From the NCBI RefSeq assembly GCF_030651625.1, contig NZ_JAUSCF010000034.1, forward strand, positions 1-64,000: a DNA stretch of 64,000 nucleotides, read 5' to 3'. Shown one piece after another: positions 7,869 to 15,411 of this stretch. Every line of letters starts with the position of its first letter. Within the stretch, counting starts at the first letter, position 1. Made by a program: the position numbers and the translations under genes. The notes below the pieces were generated by a model. It was not told the origin of the DNA. It searched no databases and saw nothing but the letters and a program-made list of their open reading frames with translations. Source of the DNA: Hydrogenophaga sp. (GTDB lineage Bacteria > Pseudomonadota > Gammaproteobacteria > Burkholderiales > Burkholderiaceae_C).

Positions 7869-8909
7869 ATGAACGATCTCGGAAAACTCGAAGACCTGCC
7901 GGCCGACTATGTGGCCGATCTGCGCGCGCTCAACCTGGTGCCGCTGTGGCCCAGCCTGCGTGCGGTGTTGCCCCCCAAGGTGCCCACGCGCGCAACCAGG
8001 GCCACGCATTGGCCCTACGCCTCGCTCAAGCCGTTGCTGCTCAAAGCCGGCGAGCTCACTCCGATCGAGAAGGCCGAGCGTCGCGTGCTGGTGCTGGCCA
8101 ACCCCGGCCACGGCCTGGAAAACATGAAAGCCAGCCCGGCCATGTACCTCGGAATGCAGTTGCTGCTGCCCGGCGAGTGGGCACCCAGCCACCGCCACAC
8201 CCCCAATGCGGTGCGCATGATCGTGGAAGGCGAAGGCGCCTACACCACGGTGGACGGCGAGAAATGCCCGATGAGCCGTGGCGACCTGATCCTCACGCCG
8301 ACCGGCCTGTGGCACGAACACGGCCACGACGGCACCGACCCGGTGGTCTGGCTTGACGTGCTGGACCTGCCGCTGGTCTATTACATGGAGGCCAGCTACC
8401 ACATCAACGGTGAGCGCCAGCAGGTCAAGCAGGGCAGCGGCGACCGCGCGTGGACCCGTGCCGGCGTGGCGCCCACCACCGTGTTCACCCGCAGCGACAA
8501 GCGCTACCCCATGCTGCGCTATCCCTGGGTCGACACGCGCGCCGCGCTGCTGGGCATGGCCGCCGACCAGCCCGATCTGGAATGCGTGCAGGTGACCTAC
8601 GTGAACCCCGAAACCGGCGATGACGCCGAGAACATCCTGGGCTTCTACGCCTTGATGCTCAAGCCCGGCCAGACGCTGAAGCTGCCCGCGCGCTCACCCT
8701 CGTGCGTGTTTCACGCCATCGAAGGCCGCGCCGATGTGACGGTGGAAGGCGCCGACCAGACCTTCACGCTGGCCGAGGCCGACACCTGCTGCGCACCGGG
8801 CTATTCGCTCGTGACGCTGAAGAACCGATCGGCCGACCAGCCGGCCTTCATCTTCATGGCCGACGAGTCGCCGCTGCACCGCAAGCTGGGGGTTTACGAG
8901 GTCCGTTGA
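7869..8909 (+). CDS. gtdA: Gentisate 1,2-dioxygenase
   Basis: A 346-residue two-cupin, Fe(II)-dependent ring-cleavage enzyme that converts gentisate plus O2 to maleylpyruvate in the cytoplasm. The first cupin shows the iron-ligand pattern WAPSHRHTPNAVRMIVEGEG and the later histidine in TPTGLWHEHGH. The second cupin (from about residue 250) is the degenerate copy typical of the family. Length is normal. The start at 7869 follows CTGGAGACACC. It is separated from the monooxygenase gene by copy A of the three-hairpin element and followed by copy B. Confidence 0.92.
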   Translation: MNDLGKLEDLPADYVADLRALNLVPLWPSLRAVLPPKVPTRATRATHWPYASLKPLLLKAGELTPIEKAERRVLVLANPGHGLENMKASPAMYLGMQLLLPGEWAPSHRHTPNAVRMIVEGEGAYTTVDGEKCPMSRGDLILTPTGLWHEHGHDGTDPVVWLDVLDLPLVYYMEASYHINGERQQVKQGSGDRAWTRAGVAPTTVFTRSDKRYPMLRYPWVDTRAALLGMAADQPDLECVQVTYVNPETGDDAENILGFYALMLKPGQTLKLPARSPSCVFHAIEGRADVTVEGADQTFTLAEADTCCAPGYSLVTLKNRSADQPAFIFMADESPLHRKLGVYEVR

Positions 8910-8991
8910 CCACCCCCGCGCCGCGCGTTCCGCGCGTCACCCCCTCAATGGGGCAATACCAGCGGCCCGGCAAAGCCGGTTCCGCGGTATT
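8910..8991 (+). repeat. Three-hairpin intergenic element, copy B
   Basis: It lies immediately after the dioxygenase stop. Hairpin II is CGCGCG-TTC-CGCGCG (8922-8936), hairpin I is CCCC-TCAAT-GGGG (8941-8953) and hairpin III spans 8955-8991 with arms AATACC, bulged A, GCGG and CCGC, GGTATT. Compared with copy A, both arms of hairpin III changed together, so pairing is kept. The orientation relative to transcription is the same as in copy A. Confidence 0.85.
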
Positions 8992-9037
8992 CCTGGATTG
9001 AGACACGCGCTCCGAGCACATTTTTCGAATATTCAAT

Positions 9038-9739
9038 ATGACCCAATACCTCTTCACCCCTCCCGCCGTCCAGTCGTTGCCCATCCGGGGCAAGACAGAG
9101 CGCTTTCCCATCAACCGCATCTTCTGCGTAGGCCGCAACTACCACGCGCACGCAGTGGAAATGGGCCGTCCGGTCGACAAGAGCGTCGAACAGGCGTTCT
9201 ATTTCACCAAGTCGCCCCAGACCCTGGTGGAAAGCGGCGCGACCGTGGCCTACCCGCCGCGCACCAGCAACTACCACTTCGAGATGGAACTGGTGCTGGC
9301 CATTGGAAAATCCGGCTTTCGCGTGAGCGAAGCCAGCGCCCACGAGCTGATCTATGGCTATGCAGCCGGCCTGGACATGACCCGGCGCGACCTGCAACTG
9401 GTGGCGCGCGACAAGGGCCGTCCGTGGGACACCGGCAAGGACATTGAAGAAGGTTCGGTGTGCTCCGAGATCGTGCCGATGGAAAGCGTGGTGGTGGACC
9501 ATGGCGCCATCGCGCTGGAAGTCAACGGTGCCACCAAGCAGTCGTCCGACGTGAACAAGCTGATCTGGAACATCCGCGAAATCATCGCCGACCTGTCCAC
9601 CTACTACCACCTGCAGCCCGGTGACCTGATCTACACCGGCACGCCCGAAGGTGTGGGCGCGGTGCTGCCGGGCGACAGGATCACTGGCCGCGTCGAAGGC
9701 GTGGCCGAGGTGGCGTTGCAAGTGGGCCCGGCGGAGTGA
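9038..9739 (+). CDS. Fumarylacetoacetate hydrolase family protein, probable fumarylpyruvate hydrolase
   Basis: A 233-residue hydrolase that cleaves the gentisate-derived C7 keto acid to pyruvate and fumarate (or malate). FAH-fold marks are RIFCVGRNYHAHA, the metal-binding acidic stretch NYHFEMELVLAIG, YAAGLDMTRRDLQ and the C-terminal GDLIYTGTPEGVGAV. It is third in the operon after gentisate dioxygenase. No maleylpyruvate isomerase (a glutathione-S-transferase-like protein) is encoded anywhere nearby. Either the isomerase lies elsewhere or this enzyme accepts maleylpyruvate directly. The 257 bases after it hold no gene I can support. Confidence 0.87.
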   Translation: MTQYLFTPPAVQSLPIRGKTERFPINRIFCVGRNYHAHAVEMGRPVDKSVEQAFYFTKSPQTLVESGATVAYPPRTSNYHFEMELVLAIGKSGFRVSEASAHELIYGYAAGLDMTRRDLQLVARDKGRPWDTGKDIEEGSVCSEIVPMESVVVDHGAIALEVNGATKQSSDVNKLIWNIREIIADLSTYYHLQPGDLIYTGTPEGVGAVLPGDRITGRVEGVAEVALQVGPAE

Positions 9740-9996
9740 ATGCCACCTGAGTCGGCGTCCACGGGCTGGCAACGGATGGCCTTTCTTTTCAACTCGGTGC
9801 CCTGACTCGCTGCCTGGTATGCCTCTATCTGAGGAAGCAGCACGGCACGCCGCGCCAGGCTTCCGGGCGGCCAATGGTCTTCCCGCGCTGCTCACTGCCG
9901 GCGCAATCACCTGTCGCTGCGCCCGCCAGCAGCCCCTGAAGCAGACCCCTGCTTTTTCTGCGCTACATTCCTGAAAAATTCTCAGGGGGTATCTGC

Positions 9997-10665
9997 ATGA
10001 CAACAACACACGCCTGCAGGGTCCGGGTGGGCGCGGCTTTGCTCGTGGCCGCGTTGGGCACAGGCTGCATGACCGCGGCCCACGTGGCCATGGAGGTGGA
10101 AAAGGCCTCGAACACACGCCAGCTCAACCAAAGCATCGCCGTGCTGCGCCAGCACATCACAACCCTGCAAGCCCAGGGCGACCCGCTGGGCGATTACTTT
10201 TATGCGCTGGCCAATTCGGATGGCTGGATCAGGGACGTGACCGAGCCGAAGGCCATCACCGAACTGTTCGAGCGCGCGGCGGCCAAAGGCTCGATGGACG
10301 CGAAGATTCTGCTGGCCTTGCAGGAAGCCATGGACGAGCCGGTGCCGGGCAAGCTGGACTATGGGCAAGGGCCAGGGGAGGATTTGGCACAGTGGGAGCG
10401 TGGTCTGGCGCGGTTGTTGCCCTTGGTGCAGCAGCAGTGCTATGCGCGAAGGCTGGTGGTGCAGGAGGGTAGACCTCAGGTGGCTAGCTACACCATCGCT
10501 TACAAGGTATGGCCCCGGTTCAGAAATGGCTACTACCATCACAATGCAGATGGCACACGAACGCTAGTCAAAGATGCCGAGCGCCAGAAGCTATGGGAGA
10601 ACATAGACGATCAATGCCAAAGGCCCCGTGATCAATGGCTGGACATAGTCGCCAATAAGGGGTGA
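9997..10665 (+). CDS. Putative lipoprotein, candidate immunity protein for the following lipase
   Basis: I do not recognise this family. The 222-residue product starts with a basic n-region and hydrophobic stretch (VGAALLVAALGTGCMT) ending in a lipobox-like LGTGC, which is imperfect but plausible for a lipoprotein anchored in the periplasm. The rest is predicted helical and soluble. The last third of the gene and the beginning of the next are visibly poorer in GC than their neighbours. Its stop lies three bases before the lipase start. A small exported lipoprotein directly before a lipase is the arrangement of immunity/effector pairs, so a periplasmic inhibitor is the best guess. Confidence 0.55.
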   Translation: MTTTHACRVRVGAALLVAALGTGCMTAAHVAMEVEKASNTRQLNQSIAVLRQHITTLQAQGDPLGDYFYALANSDGWIRDVTEPKAITELFERAAAKGSMDAKILLALQEAMDEPVPGKLDYGQGPGEDLAQWERGLARLLPLVQQQCYARRLVVQEGRPQVASYTIAYKVWPRFRNGYYHHNADGTRTLVKDAERQKLWENIDDQCQRPRDQWLDIVANKG

Positions 10666-10668
10666 AGC

Positions 10669-12294
10669 ATGGACACCATATTTCAGCTTGGTAGTTCAAC
10701 ACCCAATCCGCCAAATCGCCTTGATGCCCGCGTTGGCATGGCTCTGGCCTACTGGGCTTACCCACACACAAACACAGAAAAGGCTGAGAAAGTCGTGCGC
10801 TACCCGGACCCATGGGAACACGCCCAGCCCGGCAAGCACCTTCCAGCCTACTGGCCCCTCGCAGACATCGACGCCAACGGCCGTCTCAAAGCCGGAAGTC
10901 CCGAAGGCTGGAATACCCAGCACAACGCCAGCGGTAGACTGGAAAACCAGTTCAAGATCTCGATCAACGATCGAACCCACGAAATCACCTTCGACTTCAA
11001 AGGCTCCGACGCCTGGAGCAACTGGAAGTCCGACCTGGGCAACGCCGGTGCCAGCGAGTTCGCCAAGATCGAAGGCCAGGCGCAAGTGGCATTGGAAGCC
11101 TTGCAAAACGACGAGCGCTACAAAAACTACCGCTTCGCCACCACCGGGCACAGCCTGGGCGGCGGCATGGCGCAGAGCTTTGCGCTGCGCAACAACCTCG
11201 ACGCCTACGTCTACAACAGCCTGCCCATTGCTCGCGATACGTTGCGGGGCGGCTACTTCCAAAGCGTGGGCGGCGCCGACGCGGCGCTGGCCCGCTACCA
11301 GGCTTCGGGGAGGCAGGTGCACGACGTGCGCACGCCCAACGACATCGCCACCTACGCCTATGAGGGCGTGATGCAGAACCAGTACCTGAGCCGCCACACC
11401 GGCGCCGGCCCCGCCCTGCTGCCTGGCGCGTCTGTTCCGGACCTGCTCAAGACCGTGTTGATGGCCAGCAAGGTCGGCACGCTGCCCGCCACCGCGCTCA
11501 TGGGGCGCGACCACACCATGGGTGCGCTGGTGAATGCCCAGCACGGCCTGTCATTGAATTCGCAGGGCGCTTTCCGCATTCCCGAAGGCCATGGGGACTT
11601 TGCCAGCGTGCCGCCCCAGGTTCGCAAGCTGTTTGCCGAACTGAGCCATTCGCCCGTGGTGAAGGCGATCCAGACCGCCCGCCCGGACGACGTTTCACCC
11701 CATGAACGCTTCGTGATCACGCGCGAAGACGGCAGCCAGCAGCACATCGCGGTACACCAAGGTCGTGGCGACGTGGAGATCGACCACTACGACCAGGACG
11801 GCAGCCACACGCGGGTGGAGCTCAACGCGCGGCGCGGCCAGCCGGCTCGGGTCAGCGGGTTCGACGCACAGGGCCGGCCGGTGCGGGAGGAGTTGCTGGC
11901 ATTGCAGACGCCCCGGCACAACGACCCGGCGCAAAACGCCCTGCTGGACAAGGCCCTGCGCGAAACCAGCGACGCACTGGCCCGCCAGGGTCTGAGCCCG
12001 GTGCAGGTGGGCCAGGTATGTGCCGCTGCGGTGGCACACTGCACACAACACGCCCGCCACGGCCGGCCTGAGGCGTTTCTGGTCAGCGGTGACGGTGAGG
12101 TGGTGGGCGTGATGCACGAGAACCACTACCTGAGTGAAATGCCGATTGCCCCTGCCCTGGAACAAGACGCAGCGGCGCACCTGGCGCAGGCCGCCCGTTC
12201 TCAGCATGTTCAAGCCCTGCATGCGCCCATAGATGGATCGGCTGACATTGAACCTGAAATGTCCCGGTGGAACGGACGGGCGCTGCACCCCTGA
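10669..12294 (+). CDS. Lipase (class 3 type alpha/beta hydrolase) with extra C-terminal domain, candidate antibacterial effector
   Basis: A 541-residue protein without a signal peptide. The N-terminal half is a lipase fold with the nucleophile elbow GHSLGG (Ser162). Candidate catalytic partners are an Asp in VRTPNDIATYAYEG and His282 in GRDHTMGAL. A linker with DGSQQHIAVHQGRG follows. The C-terminal 120 residues (NDPAQNALLDKALRETSDAL, then EAFLVSGDGEVVGV, ending in a Gln-containing APALEQDAAAHLAQ) loosely resemble the XVIPCD secretion-signal domain of effectors from bacteria-killing type IV secretion systems. That likeness is by eye and uncertain. With no export signal, a lipoprotein partner in front and locally low GC, a contact-delivered phospholipase is plausible. 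No secretion system lies in the window. Confidence 0.65.
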   Translation: MDTIFQLGSSTPNPPNRLDARVGMALAYWAYPHTNTEKAEKVVRYPDPWEHAQPGKHLPAYWPLADIDANGRLKAGSPEGWNTQHNASGRLENQFKISINDRTHEITFDFKGSDAWSNWKSDLGNAGASEFAKIEGQAQVALEALQNDERYKNYRFATTGHSLGGGMAQSFALRNNLDAYVYNSLPIARDTLRGGYFQSVGGADAALARYQASGRQVHDVRTPNDIATYAYEGVMQNQYLSRHTGAGPALLPGASVPDLLKTVLMASKVGTLPATALMGRDHTMGALVNAQHGLSLNSQGAFRIPEGHGDFASVPPQVRKLFAELSHSPVVKAIQTARPDDVSPHERFVITREDGSQQHIAVHQGRGDVEIDHYDQDGSHTRVELNARRGQPARVSGFDAQGRPVREELLALQTPRHNDPAQNALLDKALRETSDALARQGLSPVQVGQVCAAAVAHCTQHARHGRPEAFLVSGDGEVVGVMHENHYLSEMPIAPALEQDAAAHLAQAARSQHVQALHAPIDGSADIEPEMSRWNGRALHP

Positions 12295-12344
12295 CCGGGC
12301 TCCTGCCGAAAGATCGCGAACCCGTTCAGGCAGGGGCCACAGGC

Positions 12345-12386
12345 GTTCACTGAATCCATCGACCGCTTCGGAGTGAACCGGTCGAT
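12345..12386. repeat. Interleaved inverted repeats in the lipase 3' region
   Basis: Two perfect inverted repeats overlap out of phase. GTTCACT (12345-12351) pairs with AGTGAAC (12372-12378), and ATCGACCG (12358-12365) pairs with CGGTCGAT (12379-12386). They cannot both form as simple hairpins, so either a pseudoknot or two alternative hairpins would form in RNA. It lies between convergent lipase and hemerythrin genes and may serve as a terminator for either. Confidence 0.6.
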
Positions 12387-12399
12387 ACACGCCGTGCCT

Positions 12400-12981
12400 T
12401 CAACTGGCCGGCGGCTCCAGCCCACGACGCTGCATCATGTCGGCGCTCATGGCGCGCAAGGCCTCTGCCGACAACCGGGCCTGGGCGGCCGGGTAGATCA
12501 GGCCGTCTTCATCGTCCAGGTGGTGGCGGTACAGGCCGGTGAAGTGCCCCAGCACTTCGGCCTGTGCCGGGGTGATGCCGGTCCAGCCTGCGGGGGGTGC
12601 TTCGGTGAGTGAAGCAAGCACTTCGCGCACCGCGAGCCAGGAGCGTTCCATCTCCCGATGATCGGCCTGCAGCTTCTGCACCATGGCCACCAGCACGGCG
12701 TCGCCCTGGGCCAGCAACGGTGGAAACACGTGACGCTCCTCGTCTTCGTGGTGCTGGGGTGCGGCCTGATCGAAGTAGCGCATCACGTCGCGCGCCGCCT
12801 GTGCCACGCTCTCGTCCCAGCCGTGCACCAGCAGCCGCTGCTGCAACCGCGCCAGCAGCTTGAGCATGCGCTCGACGCGCTCGTGGCAGGCGTCGAGCAT
12901 CTCGAACGGCGCTTCAAAGCCAGCGCCCGGGGCGCGGTGGCCGGGCATGCTGATTTGCGTCAGTGGGATGGAGGTGGCCAT
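12400..12981 (-). CDS. Hemerythrin-like HHE domain protein
   Basis: A 193-residue helical bundle protein expected to bind a non-heme di-iron site. Candidate ligands are in DACHERVERML, the rich stretch HHEDEERHVFPPL, DHREMERSW and YRHHLDDEDGLIYP, which together fit the H-x3-E and H-H-E pattern. Such proteins sense or scavenge O2 or NO. It is the last gene of a minus-strand group with nrdJ, nnrS, a nitroreductase and a small conserved protein, which points to a role under low oxygen or NO stress. Confidence 0.85.
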   Translation of the reverse strand: MATSIPLTQISMPGHRAPGAGFEAPFEMLDACHERVERMLKLLARLQQRLLVHGWDESVAQAARDVMRYFDQAAPQHHEDEERHVFPPLLAQGDAVLVAMVQKLQADHREMERSWLAVREVLASLTEAPPAGWTGITPAQAEVLGHFTGLYRHHLDDEDGLIYPAAQARLSAEALRAMSADMMQRRGLEPPAS

Positions 12982-13009
12982 GGCGGCGTGTCTCGGTTCT
13001 GGTCAGGTC

Positions 13010-13414
13010 TCAGTGCAGTTCCACCGCGTGGCCTTGCGCGTCGAACGGAATGCAGTTGTTCAGGTAGCCCTGGCGGATCGCTTCGACCATGGCGGTCAGG
13101 GCTTCGCCGGTTTCCTGGGCGCCGGGCGGCTGCTCAGATGTGCCCGACAGGGCGGCGGCAAACACCATGTGCCACGCTGGGCCCATGCCTTCGGCTTCTT
13201 TTTTCAACTGGGCGAACGACGCGAGTTCGTCGGGCGACTTGTCCACACACATCTGTGGCACCAGTGCGCCGCCTTCTCCGCGCTCGAAGCGTTCGCGTTC
13301 TTCGGCGGTGGCGTCGTCGGGCAGCTCGGCAGCAGCGAAAACAAACAGCAGGCGCTGCGGCGTGGGTTGGGTGCGGGCGGCCTGCAGCAGGTCGTCCAGG
13401 GTGGTGATGTTCAT
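13010..13414 (-). CDS. Conserved hypothetical protein, 134 aa
   Basis: A small acidic soluble protein with no signal or membrane segment. It has a conserved-looking core (LLFVFAAAELPDDATAEE, ALVPQMCVDKSPDELASF) and an end like NNCIPFDAQGHAVELH. I recall proteins of this type in Burkholderiales, sometimes labelled as a ribonucleotide reductase subunit, but nothing in the sequence supports an enzymatic role. It does sit four genes downstream of the true reductase gene nrdJ. The start is ATG at 13414; a longer frame to 13783 would overlap the nitroreductase gene on the same strand and is rejected. Confidence 0.7.
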   Translation of the reverse strand: MNITTLDDLLQAARTQPTPQRLLFVFAAAELPDDATAEERERFERGEGGALVPQMCVDKSPDELASFAQLKKEAEGMGPAWHMVFAAALSGTSEQPPGAQETGEALTAMVEAIRQGYLNNCIPFDAQGHAVELH

Positions 13415-13431
13415 GGATTTCCTTGTAAGGA

Positions 13432-14097
13432 TCAGAATTGAGAGGTGGGCGCATCGCCCAGTGTGCTGACAAAGTCGGCCACATCGGGTCGCACGCGTCC
13501 GGGCTTGACGGACAGCACCGTGCCGATGCTGACAAAACAGAGAGCGCGTTCGCGCTCGCGCAGACCGAACAGGCGCTTCAAACAACGGGACGACAAGGCC
13601 TTGCCGCTGGTGAGCGCCGAGCCGAACCCCAGGGCCGTGGCCATCAGCAACAGGTTCTGCACCGCGCAACCAGCCGAGACCACGCGCTCCAGCAGGTCCA
13701 CCGCCGGGTCGCCACAGGCGCCGTCCACCACCAGCAGCAGCAACCAGGGTGCGCGCTGCGCCTTCTCTCGCGCCTGTTCGCACTGGTCGGTGGTGGCGTC
13801 AGGGTCGCGCTCGATCAGTGCTTCGGCAAACACCTCACCGAGCGCAGCACGGGCCGACATGGGCACCACCACGAAGCGCCAGGGCAGCAGCTGACCGTGA
13901 TCGGGTGCGCTGGCCGCGGCTTCCAGAATGATCTGTTGCTGGGCCGCATCGGGCCCCGGTGTCCCCAGCCGTTTGGGCAGCACGGTGCGGCGCGAGCCAA
14001 TCAACTCGGCGGCGAGGGTCGCAATACCGGCGTCTGTAGCAATGTCCAAAGATGCTTCGCCCTCACGTGGCGAACGCAGAAAGGAGGTTTTCAACAT
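13432..14097 (-). CDS. Nitroreductase family protein
   Basis: A 221-residue FMN-dependent NAD(P)H oxidoreductase of the nitroreductase superfamily, related to YdjA-type members. Marks are SRRTVLPKRLGTPGPD near residue 40 for FMN phosphate binding, AASAPDHGQLLPWRFVVV and the C-terminal SAGCAVQNLLLMATALGFGS. The natural substrate is unknown. ATG 14097 is preferred; a GTG at 14103 is possible. It lies 12 bases downstream of nnrS on the same strand. Confidence 0.85.
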   Translation of the reverse strand: MLKTSFLRSPREGEASLDIATDAGIATLAAELIGSRRTVLPKRLGTPGPDAAQQQIILEAAASAPDHGQLLPWRFVVVPMSARAALGEVFAEALIERDPDATTDQCEQAREKAQRAPWLLLLVVDGACGDPAVDLLERVVSAGCAVQNLLLMATALGFGSALTSGKALSSRCLKRLFGLRERERALCFVSIGTVLSVKPGRVRPDVADFVSTLGDAPTSQF

Positions 14098-14109
14098 GGC
14101 CACAACTCC

Positions 14110-15411
14110 CTATCCAGGCCGACCGTCGCTGCGTGGGCGGCCATACCAGCCCGCCATGCGCAGGCCCCACACGGTGACCACGGTCGCCCACAGCAAGGCC
14201 GCCAGCCACATCAGTGCTGGCGGCGCTGCCTGGACCGAACCGGCAATGCGCAACACCGTGGCCAGTTGCAGGCCCCAGAACAGCGCCCACACCAGGTTGT
14301 CGGCCACCAGCGTGCGCCCGCTGTGCCCGCACGACACCCGGGTGACCATGGCCAGCAGGAGCGAGCCCAGACAACCCATGGTGAGCGCGTGCAGGGCACC
14401 CAGGCCCAGCACCGGCGTACCCTGCAAAAATGAAATCCATTGCGTGACCCCGGCCAGCACAAACGCCAGGCCCAGCCACACAAAACCCAGGTGCAGCATG
14501 GCCAGCAGCCGAACCTTCAGGCTTTGCACCAGCCCCCACACCACGCCCAGCCACAGCACCACCGCACCCGCAACCAGTTCCAGCGTGCCCAGGGTCAATC
14601 GCAGCGCCTGGCCCCAGGTGCCGTCGGGCCAGCCCAGCCACTGCCACCACACGGCCACCACCTCCATGCCCGCAGCGGCCAACAGCACCCACAACACCCA
14701 GAACGGGCGCCACGCGTGCACCATGGGCACCGCGCTGGATGTGAAAAACGGAATCATGCGGTGGGCCACCGCCACAAAGGTGGGCACGATGAATCCCCAC
14801 AGCGCCGTGAGCACGGCCACCCGCGCCAGATCGATGGCCCCCCATGTCAGCGCGCCCGCCACGAGCGTGAGGCTGGCCACGCCCAGCGCTCCCGCCAGCG
14901 CCACCAGGCGCGCGTGCACGCGGTCGCTGAGCGTGCTGGCCTGCACCAGCGCCCAGAACCGGGCCACCACCCAGGCCAGACCCATCAGAGCCAGGCCGGC
15001 ACCGGCCACCGCGATGTGTTCGCTCAGGTGAATGCCCGCGAGCCACACCAGCCAGCCTGCGGCCTGCCAGAGCAGCGGCGCCACCAGGCTGCGGGCATGC
15101 GGTGCGGCCACGCCGAGCCACTTGGGGCCGGCGGTGAACAGGAAGCCGGCAAAGAACAGCGGCAGGAAACCCCAGGTCATCACGGCCGCGTGCCCGAGCG
15201 AGGGCGACACGGCCAGTGGCAGTGCCAGCACCCCGGTGGCACGGTCCAGCAGCACCACCACCCACCAGAGCGCGGCGGTGCACAGCAGCAGCACGGCCAG
15301 TGAAAACCCGAGCCGGTGTGGCGCCAGCAACAGGTGCTGCACCCGCCAGCCCGCATCGGGCACACCGCGTTGCGGCGGCGCCCGATGAGGTGCTGGCGGG
15401 GCGGTGTTCAC
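14110..15411 (-). CDS. nnrS: NnrS family heme- and copper-containing membrane protein
   Basis: A 433-residue, twelve-helix inner-membrane protein of the NnrS family, which protects against nitric oxide and is often co-regulated with denitrification genes. Family-like features are WGFLPLFFAGFLFTAGPKWL near the N-terminus, the histidine-bearing HRMIPFFTSSAVP and LGALHALTMGCLGSLLLAM, and TRVSCGHSGRTL. The start chosen is GTG at 15411, which overlaps the stop of nrdJ (GTGA) and is preceded by GGGGAG. A start at 15444 would overlap nrdJ by 37 bases. Translational coupling to nrdJ is likely. Confidence 0.9.
   Translation of the reverse strand: MNTAPPAPHRAPPQRGVPDAGWRVQHLLLAPHRLGFSLAVLLLCTAALWWVVVLLDRATGVLALPLAVSPSLGHAAVMTWGFLPLFFAGFLFTAGPKWLGVAAPHARSLVAPLLWQAAGWLVWLAGIHLSEHIAVAGAGLALMGLAWVVARFWALVQASTLSDRVHARLVALAGALGVASLTLVAGALTWGAIDLARVAVLTALWGFIVPTFVAVAHRMIPFFTSSAVPMVHAWRPFWVLWVLLAAAGMEVVAVWWQWLGWPDGTWGQALRLTLGTLELVAGAVVLWLGVVWGLVQSLKVRLLAMLHLGFVWLGLAFVLAGVTQWISFLQGTPVLGLGALHALTMGCLGSLLLAMVTRVSCGHSGRTLVADNLVWALFWGLQLATVLRIAGSVQAAPPALMWLAALLWATVVTVWGLRMAGWYGRPRSDGRPG

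Noticed and set aside
8945-10117. A 390-codon minus-strand frame opposite the fumarylpyruvate hydrolase gene
   Set aside because: It spans a repeat and a conserved gene on the other strand; no start signal and no motif.
13010-13783. Long form of the 134-residue protein
   Set aside because: The extra N-terminal part overlaps the nitroreductase gene in another frame and is compositionally biased; the ATG at 13414 gives a coherent protein.
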